Assembly (NCBI GenBank): GCA_026985755.1
Contig: JALSPX010000275.1
Span: forward strand, 1-6,617
Origin: Sulfurovum sp.
GTDB lineage: Bacteria; Campylobacterota; Campylobacteria; Campylobacterales; Sulfurovaceae
Reading direction: 5' to 3'
DNA: 6,617 nucleotides
The translations under genes and the position numbers were made by a program. Below, one piece after another: positions 1 to 5,731 of this stretch. Position 1 is the stretch's first letter. Each line of letters opens with the position of its first letter. Below the pieces are notes generated by a model. The model saw only the letters and a list, made by a program, of their open reading frames with translations, searched no databases and was not told where the DNA came from.

Positions 1-1143
1 ATCGAGTATTTCGCCTGCAAAGAAAAGATTGGGCACAAGTTTTGACTCCATAGTTTGAGCATTCACTTCAGTGGTATCTATGCCTCCTGTAGAAACTTCT
101 GCCCCTTTAAAACCTTTGGTATCTGAGATGCTTAGCTTTAGGTTTTTGATGGCATGTACGAGTTTGTTTATCTCTTTTCTGTTGAGGGCATCTTCTGTGC
201 GTACTTTGCATTTGGATTGCGCTAGGATGATGGGTATGAGCTTTTTGTTGAGTACGCCTTGGAGCCAAAGCGTTAGAGGTTTTTTACTGTTTTGTTTGAT
301 TCTGCCTAGTAGTAGGTTGGTAAGCTTCTCTTTGCTGAGTTTTGGCATCAGGTCTAGGCTGAGTTCACAGTAGTCAAAGTTGGCTAGTCTGGTGCTTACT
401 TCACGGCTTAGGTCTAGTATGGCTAACCCAGATATACCGTAGTTGGTAAAGAGTACATCACCTTTTTTTTCTGCGATGTATTCACCATTGGCATAGAGTT
501 TGGCAAGCCCCGCTACTTTCACCCCTGCACAGCCTTTGACCCATGTCTCTTCTGAACAGAGTTGCACAAGGCTCGGGTGTCTTGGTACGAGTGTATGTCC
601 CATCTTGCTAGCAAAGGCATAGCCAGCGTTAGAACCTCCCAGTTGTGGTGCAGCAGGTGAACCAGTGGTGATAACGAGTTTTGCACAGGCTTTACTGCCT
701 TGTGAGGTCTCTACAGTAAAGCCATGCTCTTTTTTGTCTATGCCTGTCACCGTACAGTCACAGACTATCTCCACCCCTACCCTTTTGGCTTCATATTTGA
801 GTAGTTCTACCACAGAAGAGGCTTGCAGTGACATAGGAAACATTTTTCCTTCTTTTCCCTCAATGAGTTCTAGACCTATAGATGTGAAAAATTTTTCTAT
901 CACAGGAAAGTCATACCCTTTTAATACCTCTTCTACAAAAGCAGGATTTTGTGAATGAAAACGATGCAGCGCAATGTACTTGTTGTCGATATTACATTTT
1001 CCATTACCAGAGACAAGGATTTTTTTACCTATTTTGTTGTTCTGTTCGAGTAAAAGTACCCGCTTCCCTGCCCTAGCACTACAAATAGCCGCCACCAAAC
1101 CTGCAGCTCCAGCCCCAATAATTATCATCTTTTCATTATTCAT
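1..1143 (-). CDS. HI0933/YhiN-family NAD(P)/FAD-dependent flavoprotein (3' end cut by window edge)
   Basis: The frame is open from an ATG at 1143 to base 1 (381 codons), so the C-terminus is missing, probably about 25-30 residues. Seen: an N-terminal dinucleotide-binding fold with IIIGAGAAG (residues 7-15), an acidic residue ending strand 2 (E33), and the family signature GKKILVSGNGKCN (39-51). Near the cut comes the FAD-contacting stretch with TGGID, TMESK and LFFAGEILD. Family knowledge: HI0933-like proteins are usually about 390-420 aa; BaiN acts on bile acids, and E. coli YhiN has been reported, from memory, as a 23S rRNA dihydrouridine synthase (RdsA). The exact substrate here cannot be read from sequence. 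Start: MNNEKM at 1143 or the second Met at 1128, directly before the Rossmann strand; neither has a good Shine-Dalgarno. The gene is divergent from the DUF77 gene. Family call is secure, function is not. Confidence 0.93.
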   Translation of the reverse strand, partial: MNNEKMIIIGAGAAGLVAAICSARAGKRVLLLEQNNKIGKKILVSGNGKCNIDNKYIALHRFHSQNPAFVEEVLKGYDFPVIEKFFTSIGLELIEGKEGKMFPMSLQASSVVELLKYEAKRVGVEIVCDCTVTGIDKKEHGFTVETSQGSKACAKLVITTGSPAAPQLGGSNAGYAFASKMGHTLVPRHPSLVQLCSEETWVKGCAGVKVAGLAKLYANGEYIAEKKGDVLFTNYGISGLAILDLSREVSTRLANFDYCELSLDLMPKLSKEKLTNLLLGRIKQNSKKPLTLWLQGVLNKKLIPIILAQSKCKVRTEDALNRKEINKLVHAIKNLKLSISDTKGFKGAEVSTGGIDTTEVNAQTMESKLVPNLFFAGEILD

Positions 1144-1148
1144 AAGGT

Positions 1149-1154
1149 ATTATA
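1149..1154 (-). promoter_or_regulatory. Probable -10 box of the flavoprotein gene
   Basis: TATAAT on the minus strand in the context AGCTATAAT, the same context as the -10 before the DUF2892 gene. No -35 match is seen, which is common in Campylobacterota. Its last base is only 5 nt from the ATG at 1143, so transcription would begin at or within the start codon. A second, poorer box (TATTAT, 1165-1170 minus) would give a leader of about 15 nt. Confidence 0.5.
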
Positions 1155-1175
1155 GCTTTTATCAATAATAAATAA

Positions 1176-1233
1176 GGAAGTGGAGAGTTTACTCCCACGC
1201 AATATTTTACGTGGGAGTAAACTCTCCACTTCC
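1176..1233. repeat. Perfect 24-bp inverted repeat with nested palindromic arms
   Basis: Arms 1176-1199 and 1210-1233 are exact reverse complements, separated by a 10-nt AT-rich loop (1200-1209). Each arm is also nearly self-complementary. In the right arm GTGG-GAG (1211-1217) pairs with CTC-T-CCAC (1222-1229), leaving loop TAAA and one bulged T; the left arm mirrors this (1180-1198). The DNA or RNA can therefore form one long stem or two short hairpins. It lies between divergent gene starts, 18 nt before the ATG at 1252, so it is not a gene-end terminator and no T-tract follows on the plus strand. It may be a small dispersed palindromic element or a regulatory site. Flanking target duplications are not evident. 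Confidence 0.9.
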
Positions 1234-1251
1234 AAAGAATAAAGGATAACC

Positions 1252-1566
1252 ATGTCAGCATTAGTAGAATTCTCCATGTTCCCCACCGAACAAACCCAAA
1301 GCAAAAGCGCTTTCGTAGCCCGTGTCTTGGACATCGTTGATAAAAGCGGTTTAAATTATCAACTCACCCCTATGGGTACACTCATAGAGGGTGAAACCGT
1401 AGAAGAGGTGCTTGCGGTCATTAACAGTGCTTACGAAGAGTTACAAAAAGATTGTGGACGCGTCTATAGCTCTATCAAGATTGATTGGCGTGAAGGTCCT
1501 GTGGGACGCTTGGGTAAGAAAGTCAATTCAGTAGAGGAAAAACTAGGGCGTAAGCTTAGAAGTTAA
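1252..1566 (+). CDS. MTH1187/DUF77-family thiamine-binding-fold protein
   Basis: A 104-residue cytoplasmic protein of the normal family length. Seen: an N-terminal strand with ALVEFSMFP, the conserved YQLTPMGTLIEG (residues 36-47), and SSIKIDWREG (73-82) followed by GRLGKKVNSVEEKLG. These match the Thiamine_BP (PF01910) family, which includes MTH1187, yeast YBL001c and the repeats of Bacillus YkoF. Members form a ferredoxin-like fold that assembles as a tetramer; YkoF binds thiamine or its HMP pyrimidine. Ligand binding here is inferred from family only. The ATG at 1252 is well supported by AAAGGAT (1241-1247) with about 5 nt spacing. The gene follows the nested palindrome and precedes DUF2892 and purM in the same direction; a probable promoter at 1574 means it may be a separate unit. 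Confidence 0.88.
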   Translation: MSALVEFSMFPTEQTQSKSAFVARVLDIVDKSGLNYQLTPMGTLIEGETVEEVLAVINSAYEELQKDCGRVYSSIKIDWREGPVGRLGKKVNSVEEKLGRKLRS

Positions 1567-1573
1567 CTTTAGC

Positions 1574-1579
1574 TATAAT
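1574..1579 (+). promoter_or_regulatory. -10 box for the DUF2892-purM operon
   Basis: TATAAT in the context AGCTATAATATGCG, placing transcription start near 1586 and giving a leader of about 22 nt. No convincing -35 is visible. The box begins 8 nt after the stop of the DUF77 gene, so read-through from that gene is also possible. Confidence 0.6.
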
Positions 1580-1607
1580 ATGCGTAGTTTTTCATAAGGA
1601 ATGAGCG

Positions 1608-1832
1608 ATGATGTGTGCAGAACGAATGCAACGGATTATACAAGCAATTGTATTGGGATTGATACTTGGTTTGGCAGGTTCAGAGATGTTTGCTGCTGCT
1701 TTTATCGTGACTGTAAGCATGATGGTAATACTATTTATCGCAGGTATTACTGGTTTTTGCCCAGGGCTGATAATACTGAAAAACATCTTTCCTCCTTGTG
1801 ATGAGATGAAAACAATTAAGGATAATGATTAA
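1608..1832 (+). CDS. Small DUF2892 (YgaP-like) inner-membrane protein
   Basis: A 74-residue protein with two hydrophobic segments (about residues 9-23 and 29-47) and a short charged C-terminal tail. Seen: an N-terminal ER.QRII..IVLG motif and TGFCPGLIILKNIF (48-61), the hallmark of DUF2892 (PF11127), the membrane domain found alone or fused to rhodanese in E. coli YgaP. Cysteines are at 3, 51 and 64; C51 is the family-conserved one. Function is unknown for stand-alone copies. The start at 1608 was chosen because AAGGA (1596-1600) lies 7 nt upstream; the next codon is also ATG. Its TAA overlaps the purM ATG by one base (TAATG), so purM translation is probably coupled to it. The link to purine synthesis may be only transcriptional. 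Confidence 0.82.
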   Translation: MMCAERMQRIIQAIVLGLILGLAGSEMFAAAFIVTVSMMVILFIAGITGFCPGLIILKNIFPPCDEMKTIKDND

Positions 1833-2827
1833 TGTCAGATATTACCTATAAAGATTCAGGTGTAGATATTGACGCAGGAAATGCGCTTGTAGAAGCTATC
1901 AAAAGTGATGTAAAATCAACTTTTGATAAAAATGTCATAGGAGGCATTGGTTCCTTTGCTGGTGCGTATGCCTTGCCTACAGGATATAAAGAGCCAGTGA
2001 TACTCTCTGCCACAGACGGTGTAGGTACCAAGCTTCGTGTTGCCATAGAGAGTGGCAGACTTGATACCGTAGGTATTGACCTTGTGGCGATGTGTGTGAA
2101 TGACCTCATTTGTAACAATGGGACACCAATGTTTTTTTTGGATTACTATGCGACAGGGAAACTCTTGCCAGAGAATGCAAAAGATGTGGTAGCAGGTATC
2201 GCTGAGGGTTGTAGACGAAGTGAGTGTGCACTTGTAGGTGGAGAGACAGCAGAAATGCCAGGCATGTACTCTGATGACGATTTTGACCTCGCAGGTTTTG
2301 CAGTAGGTATCGCAGAACGTTCTGAAATGGACACGGTAGCCAATGTAAAAGAGGGGCAAGTGCTTATCGCTATGCCAAGTTCTGGGGTACACTCAAATGG
2401 GTACTCCCTTGTGAGAAAGATTTTCTTTGATAAGCTAGGTATGAGTTTGGAGACTGAGTTTGAAGGGAAACCTTTGGTAGATACTTTGTTAGAACCAACA
2501 CGTATCTACGTCAAAGAGTACAAAGCCAATAAACAGTACGTAAAGGCCTTAGCCCACATCACAGGTGGGGGTATCGTAGAAAACCTGCCACGTGTCCTGC
2601 CAGAGGGTATGAGAGCGATTGTAAACAAGGATGCTATACGTGTGTTACCTATTTTTGAATTTATGTCTCAGTATGTGGCCAAAGAGGAGATGTTCAGAGC
2701 CTTTAACATGGGTGTAGGTATGGTATGGGTCATTGAACCAGAAGATGTCGATACAGTGCTTGCAAATACGGATGGTTATGTCATCGGTGCATTAAGTAAA
2801 GGCGAACGTGGCGTAGAACTCATTTAA
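1832..2827 (+). CDS. purM: Phosphoribosylformylglycinamidine cyclo-ligase (AIR synthase)
   Basis: Cytoplasmic purine-pathway enzyme that converts FGAM plus ATP to 5-aminoimidazole ribonucleotide (AIR), ADP and phosphate. The 331 residues match the usual 330-350. Seen in order: TDGVGTK (61-67), DLVAMCVNDL (83-92), GGETAEMPGMY (136-146), SSGVHSNGYSL (183-193), HITGGG (242-247) and FNMGVGM (291-297). These cover both halves of the PurM fold, and no key motif is missing. The ATG overlaps the preceding TAA by one base; AAGGAT (1818-1823) lies 8 nt upstream within the DUF2892 gene and can serve as its ribosome site. The gene ends 7 nt before a hairpin terminator facing a convergent transporter gene. 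AIR also feeds ThiC for thiamine pyrimidine synthesis, which makes the DUF77 gene upstream notable. Confidence 0.98.
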   Translation: MSDITYKDSGVDIDAGNALVEAIKSDVKSTFDKNVIGGIGSFAGAYALPTGYKEPVILSATDGVGTKLRVAIESGRLDTVGIDLVAMCVNDLICNNGTPMFFLDYYATGKLLPENAKDVVAGIAEGCRRSECALVGGETAEMPGMYSDDDFDLAGFAVGIAERSEMDTVANVKEGQVLIAMPSSGVHSNGYSLVRKIFFDKLGMSLETEFEGKPLVDTLLEPTRIYVKEYKANKQYVKALAHITGGGIVENLPRVLPEGMRAIVNKDAIRVLPIFEFMSQYVAKEEMFRAFNMGVGMVWVIEPEDVDTVLANTDGYVIGALSKGERGVELI

Positions 2828-2834
2828 GCCAAAA

Positions 2835-2852
2835 TGGCGAAATTTTTCGCCA
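2835..2852. terminator. Shared terminator between convergent purM and AGCS genes
   Basis: TGGCGAAA (2835-2842) and TTTCGCCA (2845-2852) form an 8-bp perfect stem; in practice 6 bp with an AATTTT loop. On the minus strand the hairpin is followed by TTTTGG, and on the plus strand by the weaker CAATTCC. Its place between two convergent stops supports bidirectional termination, probably stronger for the minus-strand gene. Confidence 0.7.
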
Positions 2853-2853
2853 C

Positions 2854-2881
2854 AATTCCTAATTCCTAATTCCTAATTCCC
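2854..2881. repeat. Heptanucleotide tandem repeat, four units of AATTCCT
   Basis: Three exact AATTCCT units (2854-2874) and a fourth ending in C (2875-2881). It overlaps the last codons and TAG stop (2859-2861) of the minus-strand symporter. Read on that strand the units are AGGAATT. Because 7 is not a multiple of 3, gain or loss of a unit would change the frame of the last residues; the repeat yields TAG in each frame within three units. Confidence 0.92.
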
Positions 2882-4316
2882 TATCCAACTCCCCACTTTT
2901 TAACTTCTGCGTATATTCATCCAAAGCCTTTTTCACATTATCTCGTAATAAATAAAGTCCGATAAGGTTTGGCAATGCCATCGCCAAAAATAACATATCT
3001 GTCAAGTCTACCAGTGCACTTAAGTTTTCTACCATCGTAGAGAGTACTATGGCTATTAAAAAAATGAGTTTAAATATGATAGAACTTTTGGTACCAAAAA
3101 GGTATGTCCAAGCTCGCTCTCCATAGTATGACCATGAAATCATAGTCGAGAAAGCAAAGAGTGTAACACAAAGTGCTAATACACTAGGAAACCAGCTAAT
3201 GGTCATAGCATAAGCAGCTGAAGTAAGAGCAGCACCCTGCTTTGCTTCTATCAGTGCAGTCAGCTCAGGTGTGCCACCACTATACACGCCTGTAGTGACG
3301 ATAACAAGTGCTGTAATGGTACAAATCACCACGGTATCTACAAAAGGTTCATAGAGTGCAACAAGTCCTTGCTGTACAGGGTACTTGACAGTAGAGGGAG
3401 CATGGGCGATAGGGGCAGACCCTATTCCCGCTTCAGAAGAGAATGAGGCACGCTTAAATCCTTGCACCATGACACCTATCATACCTCCTGCCACCGCAGT
3501 TGGGTTAAATGCTTCTGTAAATATGGTGATGATAGCATGCGGGATAAGTGCATAGTTTACAACAAGTATATAGATAGATGCACTGAGATAGATAAGTACC
3601 ATTGCGGGTACAATTTTCTCTGTGGTATGGGCAATAGACTTTACCCCACCAATAATCACAAAGCCCACGACAATAGCGAGTATCAGACCATAGGCCCATG
3701 GATAGGTAGCAAAAAAGGCTATTTCACCTTTGACTGCACCCAGTGATTGAGAGACTTGAAAGATGTTTCCTCCTCCTAAAGCTCCCCCTATCATGAAAAA
3801 TGCAAAGACTAGAGCAAGCACTTTACCAAAACTCTCTAATCCTTTCTCTTTGAGTCCTTCAGAAAGATAACGCATCCCTCCTCCCATCACGGTACCATCT
3901 GGTAAAAATGTTCTGTATTGCAGGGAGAGTGTTACTTCTGTAAATTTGAGTGACATATTGATGAAGCCCGCAAGTATCATCCAAAAAGTTGCTCCCGCCC
4001 CTCCTATCATGATAGCCACGGCCACACCTGCAATATTCCCCAGTCCTACTGTAGCAGAAAGTGCGGTGGTCAAAGATTGAAAAGGTGTGATGAGCCCTTT
4101 GTTGTGTGAATCAGCATACTTTCCAGAAAGTATCTGCAATGAGTGTCTAAAAAAACGTAAGTTTACAAAATTCATCTTTATGGTAAAAAAGATAGCCCCA
4201 ACAAAGAGCCATATAACCAAAAATGGTACGCTTGTTCCCGCTATTTGCCCAAAGAAAACATCAAAGAAGAGTATATTGCCCAGTACTGATGTGATAGATT
4301 GGATTATTTCGTTCAT
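2859..4316 (-). CDS. Sodium:alanine/glycine-type symporter (AGCS family)
   Basis: Integral inner-membrane transporter of 485 residues, expected to import a small neutral amino acid with sodium. Seen: about ten or eleven hydrophobic spans; SLTTALSATVGLGNIAGVA (81-99); the AGCS signature region GGAGATFWM (105-113), where the usual GGPGA has Ala for Pro; GGGNIFQ (181-187); EKIVP (233-237); and RASFSSEAGIGSAPIAHA (289-306), the most typical family block. Alanine and glycine are the usual substrates, but Bacillus AlsT handles glutamine, so the substrate is not settled. Start ATG at 4316 has AAGG about 7 nt upstream on its strand. The gene is monocistronic: its own -10 lies upstream and it converges on purM. 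The last residues (GIRN) are encoded by the heptanucleotide repeat. Confidence 0.95.
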   Translation of the reverse strand: MNEIIQSITSVLGNILFFDVFFGQIAGTSVPFLVIWLFVGAIFFTIKMNFVNLRFFRHSLQILSGKYADSHNKGLITPFQSLTTALSATVGLGNIAGVAVAIMIGGAGATFWMILAGFINMSLKFTEVTLSLQYRTFLPDGTVMGGGMRYLSEGLKEKGLESFGKVLALVFAFFMIGGALGGGNIFQVSQSLGAVKGEIAFFATYPWAYGLILAIVVGFVIIGGVKSIAHTTEKIVPAMVLIYLSASIYILVVNYALIPHAIITIFTEAFNPTAVAGGMIGVMVQGFKRASFSSEAGIGSAPIAHAPSTVKYPVQQGLVALYEPFVDTVVICTITALVIVTTGVYSGGTPELTALIEAKQGAALTSAAYAMTISWFPSVLALCVTLFAFSTMISWSYYGERAWTYLFGTKSSIIFKLIFLIAIVLSTMVENLSALVDLTDMLFLAMALPNLIGLYLLRDNVKKALDEYTQKLKSGELDRELGIRN

Positions 4317-4346
4317 AGTTAGCCTTTTAGTTGTAGATAATAAAAT

Positions 4347-4352
4347 ATTATA
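4347..4352 (-). promoter_or_regulatory. -10 box of the AGCS symporter gene
   Basis: TATAAT on the minus strand (TTTAGTATAATATTTT). Transcription would start near 4340, giving a leader of about 24 nt containing the AAGG ribosome site. No clear -35 is seen. It fires away from the tRNA promoter. Confidence 0.6.
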
Positions 4353-4410
4353 CTAAAGCGGTGCTAATGTACGGATTAAGAGCTTTTTTTACTATATTTT
4401 TCAATTTCTA

Positions 4411-4439
4411 TTGACAATTATGAAACTTTTGACTATAAT
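4411..4439 (+). promoter_or_regulatory. Consensus sigma-70 promoter of the tRNA cluster
   Basis: TTGACA (4411-4416) and TATAAT (4434-4439), both perfect, with a 17-nt spacer. Transcription should start near 4446, about 26 nt before tRNA-Pro. A full -35 is uncommon at other starts in this window and fits high stable-RNA expression. No GC-rich discriminator typical of stringent control is obvious. Confidence 0.85.
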
Positions 4440-4471
4440 TGCGTTCCTTTTTAATTCAGGTTTTAAAGTAA

Positions 4472-4548
4472 CGGAGTGTAGCGCAGTCTGGTAGCGCACC
4501 TGGTTTGGGACCAGGGGGTCGAAGGTTCGAGTCCTTTCACTCCGACCA
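4472..4548 (+). tRNA. tRNA-Pro (UGG)
   Basis: A 77-nt cloverleaf. Acceptor CGGAGTG (4472-4478) pairs with CACTCCG (4538-4544), discriminator A, encoded CCA. The anticodon stem CCTGG/CCAGG encloses TTTGGGA with anticodon TGG at 4506-4508. The T loop GGTTCGAGTCC is standard. First of five tRNAs, 44 nt before tRNA-His. Confidence 0.97.
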
Positions 4549-4592
4549 TTTAGTTTTTTTACATAACAAAATAAGTAGACATATTTAATTGT

Positions 4593-4669
4593 GGTGGACG
4601 TAGTTCAGTTGGTAGAGCACCTGTTTGTGGCACAGGTTGTCGCGGGTTCGAGCCCCGTCGTCCACCCCA
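4593..4669 (+). tRNA. tRNA-His (GUG)
   Basis: Acceptor GTGGACG (4594-4600) pairs with CGTCCAC (4659-4665). The histidine-specific extra G (-1) at 4593 pairs with discriminator C at 4666; CCA is encoded. Anticodon stem CCTGT/ACAGG with loop TTGTGGC gives GTG at 4627-4629. Confidence 0.97.
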
Positions 4670-4703
4670 TTGGTAATTAATAAGGGTAACACCCAAAGAT
4701 GAA

Positions 4704-4780
4704 GCGCTTGTGGCTCAATTGGATAGAGCATCAGACTTCGGATCTGAGGGTTAGAGGTTCGAGTCCTCTCAGGCGTACCA
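4704..4780 (+). tRNA. tRNA-Arg (UCG)
   Basis: 77 nt. Acceptor GCGCTTG (4704-4710) with CAGGCGT (4770-4776), discriminator A, encoded CCA. Anticodon stem TCAGA/TCTGA with loop CTTCGGA gives TCG at 4738-4740. The first acceptor pair is G1-U72 and the fifth is also a wobble (U5-G68). Confidence 0.96.
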
Positions 4781-4816
4781 TTTAATGTACCTGATATGTT
4801 TGTTTACTTATTTAGT

Positions 4817-4893
4817 GCACTCGTAGCTCAGCTGGATAGAGCACCCGCCTTCTAAGCGGGCGGTCTCAGGTTCGAATCCTGACGGGTGTACCA
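4817..4893 (+). tRNA. tRNA-Arg (UCU)
   Basis: 77 nt. Acceptor GCACTCG (4817-4823) with CGGGTGT (4883-4889), discriminator A, encoded CCA. Anticodon stem CCCGC/GCGGG with loop CTTCTAA gives TCT at 4851-4853. It shares G1-U72 and U5-G68 with the neighbouring tRNA-Arg. Only 3 nt separate it from tRNA-Leu. Confidence 0.96.
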
Positions 4894-4896
4894 CAT

Positions 4897-4981
4897 GCGG
4901 ATGTGGTGAAATTGGTATACACGCCAGACTTAGGATCTGGTGCTTTACGGCGTGGAGGTTCGAGTCCTCTCATCCGCACCA
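4897..4981 (+). tRNA. tRNA-Leu (UAG)
   Basis: An 85-nt class II tRNA. Acceptor GCGGATG (4897-4903) with CATCCGC (4971-4977), discriminator A, encoded CCA. Anticodon stem CCAGA/TCTGG with loop CTTAGGA gives TAG at 4931-4933, followed by a long variable arm (TGCTTTACGGCGT). Last of the array. No GC-rich hairpin terminator follows; only a short T-run (4986-4990). Confidence 0.96.
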
Positions 4982-5057
4982 TCTACTTTTTATAATTCTC
5001 ACAAACAACGACTATACCGATAACAAAGATACTTTTTAAGTTTTTCTATTTTTCACT

Positions 5058-5096
5058 TTGCTACCCTATTGCTACCCAAAATAAGAGTTGCTACCT
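5058..5096 (+). repeat. Three direct TTGCTACC repeats downstream of tRNA-Leu
   Basis: TTGCTACC begins at 5058, 5069 and 5088; the first two copies extend to TTGCTACCC and stand 11 nt apart, close to one helical turn, and the third is 19 nt further on. A partial TGCTAC at 5172 overlaps the stop of the next gene. The repeats lie in the 195-nt gene-free stretch 4982-5176, in which no other structure stands out. Spaced copies beside a tRNA 3' end resemble integrase arm-type sites, but no integrase gene is in the window; this reading is inference. Confidence 0.75.
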
Positions 5097-5176
5097 TATC
5101 GTTATGACTTAGTATATTATGCTTTTTCAAAGTTCGTGTATTTTACATACCTGTATAGATGTGTAACATAATGCTA

Positions 5177-5731
5177 CTAGGAATCTCCAAACATCTCCAT
5201 AACATGTTGTAAATTTATCTCCACAAAGCTCTTCTGAAAACCTACACCTACATTGATGGCATCTGTTGTCAATGCATACAGTTCATCTTTGTCTACTTTG
5301 CCAGTTTTGATGATGTTTTCTATATCCTCTTCATCATTTTGTGCAAAACGTGTGAGTTTGGAGATAATCAAATCTACAGGTGATAACAGGTTGATTTCAA
5401 ACTTCTCATCAATGGTTATCATATGTACTGCTCTGTCTTCATAATCTTCATGGAGTAAGCCAAAAGTACTGTTATATGTATGGTCATAATGCACCTGCTC
5501 TAAAGTACCTTCATCGTTTAACCACACCACAAAAAGGTCTTCAGGTATTTTGACCGAAAACTGCATAATCAAGTCTACATCATCGGAGACTCTACTGTTA
5601 CAATAATAATGCACCGCACCACCACCTGTAAGATATGCCTTTACAGGTGTTTGCTTGTGTGAGTCTGGTATCTGTTTGGCTATCTCAGCCATCATCTCAA
5701 TGATGGCTTCTTTAAAGCTCGTGGCTATCAC
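5177..5731 (-). CDS. Nucleotidyltransferase-fold protein, probable toxin-like partner (AbiEii/DUF6036-like)
   Basis: A 184-residue protein without signal or membrane spans. Seen: AYLTGGGAVHYY (32-43), then R47 and SDDVDL (49-54), matching the polymerase-beta nucleotidyltransferase pattern hGG-x(n)-DhD. A candidate third acidic residue is E112 (KFEINLL). Then follows SPVDLIISKLTRFAQNDEEDIENI (117-140), the Lys/Arg/Asp-rich helix typical of AbiEii, DUF6036 and H. pylori JHP933-like proteins. These families transfer nucleotides or are toxins of type IV-like systems; the target here is unknown. The start is GTG at 5731, overlapping the TAG of the upstream gene by one base (TAGTG). The frame is closed three codons upstream, and ATG at residue 13 is the alternative. 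Translation is probably coupled and weaker than that of the upstream gene. It ends with tandem TAG codons. Fold is confident, toxin role inferred. Confidence 0.82.
   Translation of the reverse strand: MIATSFKEAIIEMMAEIAKQIPDSHKQTPVKAYLTGGGAVHYYCNSRVSDDVDLIMQFSVKIPEDLFVVWLNDEGTLEQVHYDHTYNSTFGLLHEDYEDRAVHMITIDEKFEINLLSPVDLIISKLTRFAQNDEEDIENIIKTGKVDKDELYALTTDAINVGVGFQKSFVEINLQHVMEMFGDS

Noticed and set aside
71..1168. Plus-strand frames of 64-100 aa in the first 1.2 kb
   Set aside because: All are antisense to the HI0933-family gene, whose continuous frame with clear motifs fills 1-1143.
1170..1250. TPP riboswitch ahead of the thiamine-binding-fold gene
   Set aside because: The conserved CUGAGA-type core and the multi-arm layout are not present; the region is a simple nested inverted repeat.
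1601..1801. 66-aa plus-strand frame starting at 1601
   Set aside because: Overlaps the DUF2892 frame; AAGGA is directly adjacent to this ATG but ideally spaced for 1608, and the protein has no family features.
1916..2392. 158-aa minus-strand open frame inside purM
   Set aside because: Fully antisense to purM, which has all its family motifs; Cys/His/Thr-rich composition is typical of a shadow frame.
4684..4694. Small GGGT-AAC-ACCC hairpin between tRNA-His and tRNA-Arg
   Set aside because: Only 4 bp and no T-tract; a terminator inside the tRNA array is unlikely and the signal is too weak.
4982..5176. Search for a second copy of the tRNA-Leu 3' end, a CRISPR array, or a rho-independent terminator
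   Set aside because: None seen by eye: the three TTGCTACC copies are too short and unevenly spaced for CRISPR, and no GC-rich hairpin with a T-run follows the tRNA-Leu.
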